Below are positions 42,414-52,681 of a stretch of DNA of 64,000 nt, in pieces. Below the pieces are notes generated by a model that made no database searches, was not told the origin of the DNA, and saw only the letters and a program-made list of their open reading frames with translations. Source of the DNA: Pleodorina starrii (Eukaryota; Chlorophyta; Chlorophyceae; Chlamydomonadales; Volvocaceae); contig BRXU01000041.1 of assembly GCA_030267565.1 (NCBI GenBank), positions 372,001-436,000 on the forward strand. The letters run 5' to 3'. The position numbers and the translations under genes are program-made. Position 1 is the first letter of the stretch, and every line of letters starts with the position of its first letter.

Positions 42414-44429
42414 ATGTCCGCCGCGGGCAATGGCACAGCGCCCTCGGACCCCGCTAGTGCCCTGGAGCTCCCTGACGACGTGGACTTTCAGCTGGGCCAG
42501 TATAAGCACCTGCTCGGGGAGCTGCAGAAGGCGCTGCAGGCGGCCACGGCGGTGGTGCCCGGCCCCGCTGACCTGGCGGCGGTTCCGGAGCCGCTGGAGC
42601 GCGCTCGGCTCTGCCTATGTATCGCCAAGGCGGTCAACGCCCTCCACCACGTGTACATCAGGTGAGCCGCCCAACATTCAGAGGGGAGGGCAGCATTCAG
42701 CGCCGAGGCGCGGAAGCGATGGAGAGGGCAGACCGCTTGGGCGCTGGTAGGTTGGGCCTTTGGCGGAGCAAACGTTTGGCGCGTTCGAGCGCGGGGCGCG
42801 GGGGATGTCGAGTGCCGTACAACATGTCGCATGCCGTGCCCGCCTCCCTGGAGGCTCCCCCGCTCCGCGCCACGCCCCACAAAAGCAAATCCCTCTGTCC
42901 GCACCAGCCGTCACTCCATCGCCCTGTCCGCCTCCCCCATCCCCCGCCATCGTCACGGGAAGACTCCACTCGGCTCCGCGATCATTCACCATTCACGAGC
43001 TCCGGCCTATCCGATGATAACCTCATCCGGCCTATCCGGCCTATCCGGCCTATCCTCCGGCTTATCCGATGATAACCCCATCCGCCATTATGCTCTACCC
43101 ACCCCAAATTTCCCCACCCCATGGTCCGCAGGTCCCACGGCCGGGACCCGTTCGCGCCCTCCACCGCCGGCGGCGTCTCGGTAGGCCGCCAGGAGCTCGA
43201 CCGGATACGGCAGTACGACAAGAAGGTGGCGCGTGCCGTACAAGACGCCTCGCGGCCGGTCATCAGCCTGGACGTGGCGGCCGCGTCGCGCTTCATCGAC
43301 GCCGCCATTCCCGACCTCATGGAGAAACAGCGGAGAGACCTCAAGAGGGCGGCGCAGGTGAGGGGAGAGAGGGGAGAGAGGGGGGAGAGAGGGGAGGGGG
43401 GGAGAGGGAGGAGAGGGGGGAGAGGGAGGAGGGGGGGAGGAGAGGGGAGAGCGGAGGCGCTCTCGTGCTTGTGTGCATTTGGGCGAGTAGAGTACCGGCG
43501 AGGCGAGTACTCGCACGCGGGCTGAGACGGGTCATACGTGAGCGCCGATATGCCGACTGGTATTAGAGCTAGCGTGAATTTCGCAGACAGACAGACAGAC
43601 AGGCAGGCAGACGGACAGACAGACAGACGCAAGGCCGTCGGCAGGAGATAATGAAAGCTGTGGCGACTGCTGCTGCCGCTGCCCGCCTCCACCCTCCTCT
43701 CCGCCCGCCCAACCAGGACCAGTATCTGGTCATGTATCTGTCAACCCCTGCACTCACAGTCAACCCCTGCACTCACTGCTAACCCCTATTCCCCGCCCGA
43801 ATTGGCGAAGCAGCAGCGCGTGACGCAGCTTCGCGTCTGTGTGCGCCCCTCCGCGTCGGAGCGGTGTGCGCCCCTCCGCGTCGCGGCGGTGTGTGCGGCG
43901 CGTCGCTGTGAGCCCCCTTCCACAGTCCTTCCCACCTCCACCTCGCGCTTTGCGCTCGCACGCCGCTGTGTGTGAAATGCGCGAAATGTTCTTCCGAGCT
44001 CTCCTCGCCCACTCTGCCTTCCTCTCTCAGGCTGCGGAGGCGAAGCGCGGGGGCCCCGACCGGCGGAAGGGCAAGAAGCCGCGGCAGCAGTCGCAGCAGC
44101 AGCAGAAGCAGTCACAGCAGCAGCGGTCGGAGGAGAAGCGAAAGGCCGCTGCACAGGAGGCTGAGGAGGTGACGGATGAGGATGAGGAGGAGGAGGAGGA
44201 GAACGACGGCAAGGAGGCGGAGGAGGAGGAGGAGGCTGGCGCGGTCGGGGAAGGGCAGGGGGAGCGGGAGGGTGCAGGGACAGAAGCGTCGGAGGGCGGC
44301 AGGAAGAAGGCGAAGGGCGGGGGCGCGGCGGCGGCGGCGGCGGCATCTCCCAGCGGCGCCCAGGCGGCGGCGGAGCAGTTTCTGGCTGCGCTGGCAAGTG
44401 CTGGGGGCCCATGGGGGCCGCAGGAATGA
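42414..44429 (+). CDS. C1D/Rrp47 (LRP1)-like nuclear exosome cofactor
   Basis: Three exons, 42414-42661, 43132-43357 and 44031-44429, with GT/AG borders; 290 aa. C1D proteins bind Rrp6 and help the nuclear exosome mature 5.8S rRNA and snoRNAs. Residues about 15-145 match the C1D/Sas10 pattern: an N-terminal helix pair, ALHHVYIRSHGRDPF, then QELDRIRQYDKKV (the family's ELxRIxxYxxKV) and AASRFIDAAIP. The C-terminal 130 residues are low complexity: basic (KRGGPDRRKGKK), a Gln run, an acidic Glu/Asp stretch, then Lys/Gly/Ala. This extension is longer than in human or yeast C1D, though basic tails are usual. The start is the first ATG in frame; no in-frame ATG precedes it. Confidence 0.85.
43357..43445. 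repeat. Purine-rich GGGAGA tract
   Basis: Degenerate GGGAGAG repeats starting right at the donor of intron 2 of the C1D-like gene. Confidence 0.85.
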
Positions 44430-44869
44430 GGGCCCAAGCAAGGTGGGCCCAAGCAAGGTGGGCCTACATACGGCTGTCAGGCGTCCTGGTGCTCACGCCG
44501 CTGGTTACATGTGTGGTGGTTGTGAGGGCTGCTGGATGGCTTCACAGGCGGTCCGTACTGTACTTACTGCACAGGCAGGATGGTGGTGGATGGTGGCGGC
44601 GGTATTGCTAGGGTGCCGCAGAGAGGGGAGGGGAGGGTGGAGCGGGAAGGTCCCAGATGGCGCCACTGCCAGGTGGAGGCGATAGAGCGTTGCGGAGGGG
44701 GATGAGACCCGGAGGGGCATCCGGAGGTCGTTCCGCGCAGCGTCGGGCGGCTGGCTGCGGGCGGTGGGCAGTTACCCAACCCCGATACGTCCATACCCGG
44801 ATACGCCCATACCCGGATACGCCCAATCGAGCCGGCGATGCTGCGTTCCTACGCCACAGTGTCGGGCGG
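44430..44869. other. Spacer downstream of the C1D-like gene
   Basis: About 440 bp with a short GGGCCCAAGCAAGGT duplication and an ATACCCGGATACGCCC repeat (about 44793-44824). No gene seen. Confidence 0.5.
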
Positions 44870-45433
44870 CTGGCGGCCTGAGGGTACTCACTGGGGTAGG
44901 ATTCCCGGAGTGTGGTGTCACGGGTTACCCGTACTCGCTTAATCGTTTAATGATTTTGAGTATAAAAATCCTCTTATCTTGAAACGGGTACCTCCTGGCT
45001 TTCAACGGATTCCCCCGACCGGGGGTTAGGATTCCTCCGACCGTGTTTAGGATTCCTCCGGCCGGCGCTAGGATTCTCGCGACTGGGTACCGGAGAAACG
45101 TCACCGCCTACCGGTTTACTGGAATAGGGGTTTGGGTACTCGAAAGCTTAGATAGGAATCACATTTGTTTCCCAAGTACGTGTAACGGATGGTCGAGACA
45201 CGGGAACCTCACTACCGTTATTGGTTGCATTTTGGTCAGCCAAGCAGCTCCCCTCGATGCCCCACCAACGACCAAACTTGCCGCTCACGGACGGGTAAGT
45301 CGCTTCCCACAGGTAATGCGCGGTTAAAACGTGCAGCAGCAACCCAGCTCTGCGTCTGTCGCACGCCCATGCCCATCCACGCTGACGCATGAACGTAATC
45401 CGCAATGGAACCCCCTTTCCTTATATCGACCAC

Positions 45434-45562
45434 CCGCAAGAATGTCAGACAGAGCGCAAGCTGCCTCCACAAACATATGCGGTCCTTGCTGCCCTATGTC
45501 CTTGTCGAGCTCGACGGTGAGCAACGTCACCAGGTCGCGCTTAAAGCCCAAATCCATAAGCT
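45434..45562 (-). pseudogene. Exon-like segment carried inside the transposon
   Basis: A 43-codon open stretch bordered by AG (acceptor) and GT (donor), phase 1 at both ends: LMDLGFKRDLVTLLTVELDK followed by DIGQQGPHMFVEAACALSD. It looks like real coding sequence, perhaps from a helical repeat protein, and has no partner exon nearby that I can join. It is probably a captured host fragment. Confidence 0.45.
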
Positions 45563-46138
45563 CTTGTATATGCAATGACGATACCGCCCAGGAAAGTGTG
45601 TGAGGTCGCCAACGGCGGGGACACGACAAACGCACCATTGGTTCGCTACGCGGAAGTCGCAAGCGCAACACCTGGGCCTGGACAAGTTGCGCGTGCTCGT
45701 CAATCTCCGAACCATACGCGCCTTTGCAAGACATTCTCGCAGGATACCGGCGCTGCGGAAACGGAACTGAAGTAGTGGTGCAACTTCCCTTAGCGGTCGC
45801 CTACAGATGCGTGTGCAGCTATGCAACGAGCCCAACATTAGCACCTTATTCATAGCGGTCGTTCGTGGGTAATGGCAGGGCTTCCCGAACGCTGTTGTAC
45901 AAATATACGACATCGTTGAATAGTTTGGCAATCCGTCCATGGCTCCCTGCGTTGTTATGCAATACAAGTTTTATTGTATTGACCAACTAGTCATCGTGGC
46001 ACTCAAGCTAGGGCATGGTTTGTTTAACTGCTATCCGGTTCGATACATAGCTCAGAATCAATCTGAAGACCACGACACGGTATACGGTAGGCCGGTATTC
46101 CCACGAACCATTGTGATTGCACATATCTCTGATGCGTG

Positions 46139-46355
46139 CAGCTTGGTGCAAGCTCGACGAGCGAACCATTGGCTCGTAACATGAACTTCCTTGACAGAAC
46201 ATACTGCTGGCAGTGCAAAGAATGGCATCCTCTTTGTAAAATGTTGCAAAAGGATGCCTGTAGCTTGGTGCAAGCTCGAGCGAACCAATGGCTCGCAACT
46301 TGAATTTCCTGGACAGAACATACTGCTGGCAGTGCAAAGAATGGCATTCCCTTTT
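46139..46355. repeat. Approximately 122-bp tandem duplication inside the transposon
   Basis: AGCTTGGTGCAAGCTCGA through CATACTGCTGGCAGTGCAAA, followed by GAATGGCAT, occurs twice with few differences. Confidence 0.88.
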
Positions 46356-46820
46356 AGGACCCCTTACCGACAGTGGTGGGCCGTTGGACTTGGATTTGGG
46401 TGGCTGGGCTTGCGTTTGGGTGGCTGGGCTCGGAGCTTGGGTGGTTGTAACGGAAGCGCGCCAACCGCGCGCTCCCGACATCAAGCGGAACCGTTATCAA
46501 GCGCCTCCAATACAAATCTTTGGCTTTGAGATCGAATCAACGAACTTAGGAAACGTATACGCGACGCCAGTGAAAGGATTCCCGCGACCAGGTTTAGGAT
46601 TCCTCAGGCCGGGGTTAGGATTCCTCCGAACGTGGTCAGGATTCCTCCGACCGGCCACAGGATTACCCTCACCCGGATTCCGAATGATCACTATAGGTAT
46701 CCAAATCTCCATACCCCGTAACTGGTTACTCAAATTGTTATTCCGTTACTTGGGTGCCGTGACACGGCACGTGTAACGGTTACACGAAATCGACCCCAGT
46801 GAGTACCCTCAGTGGCGGCC

Positions 46821-47864
46821 GCTGGAACCACAAACCACACAGGGCTGTCAGCCTATAGGACTGTCTGGGGACTTACACAACGGCACATGTTACACATCAT
46901 GCTACATGCCACACATCGACGCATGGGTAGCTAACTCGATAAGCCCTGCCCGCCTGCTTGCACATAATAACTGGGTCGCAAGAGACCTTTGCCCCCCGGG
47001 AATCGAGCGTCGCCAGGGGCGGGGGGAGAGGGGGATGGAGGGCGGAGCCTCTGCCAAGCCCGTACAAGACGGAAATCACCGCAGGGATTCACTGTACAAT
47101 ATGTACCACTTGTCGAGTACGACAGTACGACAGATCTGACGCTGGAGGACGCTCGTCCTCATGCTGACATAACCCTCCAACTTTTGTCTTTTCGTGCTTC
47201 CAATACGATGCGGGGTTCCTCCCCTGGGTCGTTCCTTGGACTGTCTGTCTACTTTATCTACGACGTCTTTTGTCGTACGGTACCGGATCAGCGACCACCG
47301 AATGTCCCTTCAGTTCCCAAACTTCTTCGCAGCGGCCTCACACATGCACACATACCCGCCCACCGCGGGGCCGGCCCTAAGACCGACCCTAAATCCTCGT
47401 GTACACACACGTTCATGCTACGTTTCCCCGGTCTCTCCCGTCCGCTCAGCTATGACAGCTGCACCCAGGAGGTATCCAGTGGACTTGACACCGAACCCGC
47501 TACAGCCTGCAGACACACAAACCCAGCGCCGCTACAGCCTGCGGAGACACAAACCCAAAGCTGCTACAGCCTGTAGACACACAACCCTAAAGCCGCTACA
47601 GCCTGCAGACACACAACCCTAAAGCCGCTACAGCCTGCAGACACACAACCCTAAAGCCGCTACAGCCTGCAGACACACAAACCCAGCGCCGCTACAGCCT
47701 GCGGAGACACAAACCCAAAGCTGCTACAGCCTGCAGACACACAGACCCAAAGCTGCTACAGCTTGCAGACACACAACCCCGAAGCCGCCAGCCCAGCCCA
47801 AACCAGCCCTGCCCATGCAGGCGTGAACACTGCATGGCATTGCATGATGATGCAATCAAACCCC
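46821..47864. other. Spacer with a minisatellite
   Basis: About 1 kb between the transposon and the 3' end of the ankyrin gene. Apart from the minisatellite at 47500-47790, I see no supported gene. Confidence 0.5.
47500..47790. repeat. Minisatellite, about 33-36 bp unit
   Basis: Eight or so copies of GCTACAGCCTGCAGACACAC plus an AACCC(T/A)AAA spacer, just downstream of the ankyrin gene stop. Confidence 0.92.
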
Positions 47865-50198
47865 TCAAATCTCCGCTGCACTCGCGGGGAACTGCGCGCT
47901 CGCCGCGGCGGCCCCCGACTGCCCCTCGACCCACGCCACCACCCGCCACGACTCGGCGTCCCGCCGCGCCAGCGCCCGGTCCCTCGCCTGCCTCGCAGCC
48001 GCCTGCCAGTCCACCGGGCAGCAGCCCTCCGAAACCAGCCAGGTCAGCACCGCCACGCCGCACCCCGACTCGATTGCGGCGCGGAACGTCGTGCCGAGGG
48101 GGCCCCAGGGGCAGCCCAGGCGGCGCAGGCAGTTCAGGGTGGCGAAGTCGCCGTTGCGGCCCGCCCTCACGTAGGCCTCGCCAGTGCTCTGCAGGCACCA
48201 CCGTCATCCAAGCGGGAGTTAGGGTGGGTGCGGTTAGGGCGGGTGGGGTGGAAGGCGGCTGGGGTTAGGGCGGGTGGGATTACCGTAGGGTGGGTGGGAT
48301 TAGGGCGGCTGGGGTTAGGGCGGGTGGGATTAGGGCGGGTGGGATTAGGGTGGGTGGGATTTTAGGGCGGCTGGGATTAGGGCGGGTGGGGTGGAAGGCG
48401 GTTGGGGTTCACCAGGTTTGGGGTTCAGAACATGCGCCGTGCTGCCCTGGCGAACCACCCAGGCGAACCACCCAGTCAGGGTGACCAGCCATCATCCGTC
48501 ATCTCATCCCTGATCGATCACCCTGATCGACATCCCGTCGCCACTTGGTTTTTTCGGGCCAACCGAGCCATGCACGGTGATACCATAGACTCACGACGAC
48601 TCAGAAGCTGGAGTTGGAAGATGGGCCTGGACTAAGACTTCGGACTTCGGACTTACCCCCATGGGGCAGCCCCCCGCCGCCAGCCGCTCCAGCAGCGCCA
48701 CGCAGCCCGACTCCGCAGCCTCCTCCAGCGCCTCCTCCGCCTCCTCCGGGCAGCACCCCCGCGCCACCAGCCACTCCACCAGCTCCAAGCTGCCCGACCG
48801 CGCCGCATGCGCCAACAACCCGCCCCTCCCCACCGTCACCAGCGCCTCCTGAAACGCCGCCGCGCCGCCGTGCCGCTCCGCCTCGGCCGCCTCCGCCAGC
48901 CACCGCAGCACCTCCAAGCGCCCCCCCCGCGCCGCCGCCTCCACCACCTCCCAGCTCAGCCGGCCGCCCATCCCCAGCAGCACCTTCAGGAGCGCCAAGT
49001 CGCCCCGCCAAGCCACCTGCTGCATGTCCTTACTGCGCGGTGCCCACAGCGATTGCTGCAGCTGGTGCCACAGCACCGGCAGGTTGCAGGAGGCGATCGC
49101 GGCCAGCGCTACCTCCCCACTCGACACGCCGCAGCGGTGGTGCCAGGCCAGGTCCAGGCGCTGACGCCAGCTGCCGCGCCGCTTCAGCAGCTCACCCATC
49201 ATCGTTGGATCGAGGGCGGCCCGCCGCGGCTCGCGGCCAGCGGCGCCCGCCCGCTCCGGCGCCTCCGCTTCCTCGCTGGCCAGCCACTGCAGCTTGGCGT
49301 GCCAGTCGGGTGTGGGGCTGCACAGCGCCTCGCCCAGGGCGCGGTCCGCCTGCGGCGGATCGCGGAGGGGCTCGCCGCCGTTCGGGCTGCAGCGGGCCAG
49401 GCGCTGGGCGCAGCGGAGGAGGCGCTGCAACGATGGCAGGTCGCAGCCGAAGGCTGCGTTCCGGAGCAGCTCCCGCTTGCCGACGCGCGCGATGGCGCTG
49501 CCGGTGAGCTGCGCCAGCGCCAACAGCCAGTGGACGAGTCCCACGTGGCCGGACCGCGCGGCGGCGAGCGGCGCCTTGGCGCTGGGCGGGATGCCGTCGG
49601 CCAGCAGCCCCGCGCACAGCGCCCGCTGGCCGGCGCTGCACGCCGCAACCCAGGCGGCCTCCTGGCCGGCGGCGGCAGCGGCAGCGGCGGCGCCCGGGCT
49701 GGCCAGCTGGCGGTGCAGCAGCTGCAGCAGCCAGCGGACGAGGGTCAGGTGGCCTCCGGCCGCGGCTGCGGCGACCGTTTCGGGGCCGTGCGGGCAGTCC
49801 TGTTCCAGCAGCCACTCGCAGACGTCCGTGTGGCCGGCCGCGGCTGCGGCGTCGAAAACCTCCCGCACCAGGAGGCATCCGGCGGCTTTAGCAGCGACCT
49901 GGAGGTTGGCTAGGCTGCCGCTACGGGCGGTTAGGATGAGCAGCCGGCGCCTGAGCTGGAGCGTCAGGTCGCGCATGCCGGCATCGCTGCCCCAGCGACG
50001 GACGAAGGCGTGGTGTGGCACCGGCTGCGACAAACGGAGTGTGAAATTGTTCTTGATGGACTTGGCAGCAGCTTTGTTGAGGAGGCGGAGCGTGCAAACC
50101 AGTTCAGCGGCCGGAAGGAAGCTGCCGAGTCGCAGCACGAGGTCGAAGGTCAGGCCCTCGTGGGGCGCTGTTTCCTGGTTCTCATCCTTATCATCCAT
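47865..50198 (-). CDS. F-box-like / ankyrin-type repeat protein of the volvocine expanded family
   Basis: Two exons, 48657-50198 and 47865-48188, joined phase 0 (GCPMG/STGEAY); 621 aa. The start is ATG at 50198 (MDDKDENQ); the longer frame begins with a non-ATG codon. Residues about 15-50 (LTFDLVLRLGSFLPAAELVC followed by TLRLLNKAA) look like the divergent F-box head seen in this family, followed by LRLSQPVPHHAF. The rest is a run of ankyrin-like units of the form AAxxGHTDVCEWLLEQDCP, GHLTLVRWLL, GRLEVLRWL and GSLELVEWLVARGCCP. Such proteins bind partners and may be ubiquitin-ligase adaptors; the substrate is unknown. The lone intron holds a G-rich repeat. Confidence 0.84.
48225..48415. repeat. 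G-rich (TTAGGGCGGSTGGGA)n intronic repeat
   Basis: About ten units of GGGCGGGTGGGATTA or GGGCGGCTGGGGTTA in the ankyrin gene intron. The runs of GGG could form G-quadruplexes. Confidence 0.88.
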
Positions 50199-52681
50199 GA
50201 TATCCCGATGGTAGCCCAAAAGCTTTCTCAGAACCTAACTCTAGACGACGTCAGATAATGTACCAGCTGGCTTAAGTCCAAGTATCCGCTTGTTTCCATG
50301 CCCTATGCCAAAACAAAAGTTTGCTTGGAGTTAGGTCGGCTTTGTTGTCTGTTGTCGAGGGGCCCGAGCAACTGTCGAGGGCCCCGAGGGGCCCCGAGCA
50401 GCTGGCCTACGGTAGGCGGTTATTCCGTTGGTGATCACCTCCTCCTAACACGCAGCTCCTTCTGCACCCATACCGTACATACTCATTAAGAGCTTAAGAC
50501 TCTGTTCCTCGGGGCAAAGCCCTTCTCCCGACCCGGTCGTGGACTAGTTTGTGACAGAGCCTGCAGAGAGATCGTTATTCCTTAGTTTTTTAAACTATAA
50601 TTCTTAACTTATGGAATATTTAAACAAATCATGGCACACAGTCCGCGGTCCGTCGCTCCGGTGACAAGCGGTTCACCAACCGTCCTGATTCGTCAGGGAA
50701 TATGCGCATCAGGGCCTTGCACCACGGCGGACCTACAACAAGCACCAACAGTCACAAACCTTGCGAGACTGCTGTAAGTATGACGCCCCGACCCTTCCAA
50801 TATGCAGTTATGCACAAGTACAAGTAGAGCTCAACTAGCGCCGCTCGGCCGCCAGGCATGGTACGGCATATCGGGGTACGAACGTACATCAGCTGGCGTC
50901 GACGCACAAGTGCGGCTCCGGTAGGTGCGGTGTATTACCGCTGTATGTCAACTCTGTGTGATGATACCACGCACGACAATCGGAAACTGGCCGCCGACGC
51001 ACGTGTCTTCCTGCTCGAGGCGTGACACGGCATTGCTGCAGCAGCTGGCCAACAAAACAAAGGCAGGTCAGAGTCAGGGGACACAGAGACCCAGCCCGGC
51101 ACCCATCCACCGCCGCCTGTCCACCGTCAACTTTGGCAAAGTCACGCACACCAGCGGAATGCCTGGTTGGTAGCGGTCCGTTCATTATCGCGTGGGATGC
51201 AATACGGTGTCAGGCCAAGTGCGACATCAATCCATTATCCATCGCAGCACCTCCAGTATTGGTGGAAAGGTAAACAGGTATGTCTGGCAAGTATGAATGG
51301 GTTCTCGGTCGTCGACGTCCTCCCGCTGCGGTATCGTTTATCTTACCACGTTTTCCCCATCCATTGATCCACCGTCAGACCACCTTCTCGGCTGTTTCCT
51401 CATCCATCCCGCGCCCCCCGGTTAGACGCCTCCTTCCCAGCAGCACCGCTAATAAGCCAAGCAAGCGGGCAACCCCCCCCCTCCCTCCCTCCCTCCCTCC
51501 CTCCGGTATGTGGACGCAAGCAGCACAATGCGGCGCAACAATGCGGCCCAGGCCCACAAGCAGGCTCACCAGTAGTTATGAATGAAGCGACACGGTCATG
51601 CATGGCGCCAACCAACCAGGTGTCCCCTTCTCACAGGCCCCGCCGTGCCTCGTCACCCACTCAAACCGCAACAACTGCAAACCACAGAGCAGGCTTTCAC
51701 GGCATCCAATATGATACAAACCGCTCATTCGTAGCGTACTCTTCCGCCAACTGAGCCGGATCTTCGCGGTGCAAACCTCTTCCTAGCGGCCGGCGGAACT
51801 GCAGCACAAACCACCCGCGACAAGTGAGTCAGCACGCAAAGCGTGCAGACCGCGCGCTGAGGCAAGCGCAACGGCCCCTATACCTTGGTATGCAGTAACG
51901 GCCCTAACCAACCACACCCGCGGCACAAAGACATACTACCTGAAATGACTACATGACTACATGACATGACATGACATGATGCTTATTATTGGTGCGGTGG
52001 GATGGTTGTGTACTTGACAGCAGCACCCACCCGCACCCACCCGCACCCATACACGGGCGCCCCGGAGTTGGCGGCGCAAGGGCCAATCGCGCCAAGATCC
52101 CGCTCATGGGGTGGAGTATATGCTGGAGAGACAGAGGCGCCTTCCAGCGCCCACCCCCGCCCGCCCGCCCGCCCGCCCGCCCGCCCGCCTAAACGACATC
52201 AGTGACGGTAAACATACAGCAGCGTCCCCTCCCCCGCCCCGCTCCTCGACGTGTCTCAACGCCCCAGCTAACCGCCCGGCCGTCCATCCATTCGATGGCG
52301 ATGTGATGCCGGGGTACAGCTACAGCTACAGCTCAGGACAGCTCAGCTCAGCTCAGCTCAGGACAGCTCAGGGTGTATCAGATGTCGCACAGCGACATGC
52401 ACACACTGCACACAAGTGTGACCCAATCTGAGTGTGACCCAATCTGTGACCCAATCTGAGCTACAATTGTGGCGGCAAGGGCAAGGGCAAGACACCTGGG
52501 CTGATTAGGGTAGAGCGCGAGCCCGCAGCAGACAGCAGGAAGCGCCGAGGCACGGCGGCATGCAGCCTCCGCGAGCAGTGGCCCCAGCCCCATACAGCCC
52601 ATGCAGCCTCCGCCGCTCACCCACGCCACGCCACGCCACTCGCTTGCCCCCGCCCCACCGCCCCACCGTCGCTCGCAGACG
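50199..52681. other. Intergenic interval between the ankyrin gene and the GRDP-like gene
   Basis: 2.5 kb containing the ankyrin gene promoter and the GRDP 3' UTR. It holds a (CCCT)n tract (51479-51504), a (CGCC)n tract (52160-52190) and a copy of the CCGCTGCGGTATC motif (51323-51335). No supported gene. Confidence 0.5.

Larger units (their letters stand above)
44878..46812. mobile_element. Non-autonomous TIR DNA transposon, 1.9 kb
   Basis: The ends are a perfect inverted repeat: CTGAGGGTACTCACTGGGGT at 44878-44897 and its reverse complement at 46793-46812. The flanks share TGGCGGC (44871-44877 and 46813-46819), or 8 bp if the border is shifted by one base. A 7-8-bp duplication suggests a hAT-like or P-like family. 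Inside each end are repeated TTAGGATTCCTC motifs (about 45026-45075 and 46577-46665). There is no transposase frame. A tandem duplication and an exon-like segment lie inside. Confidence 0.82.
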
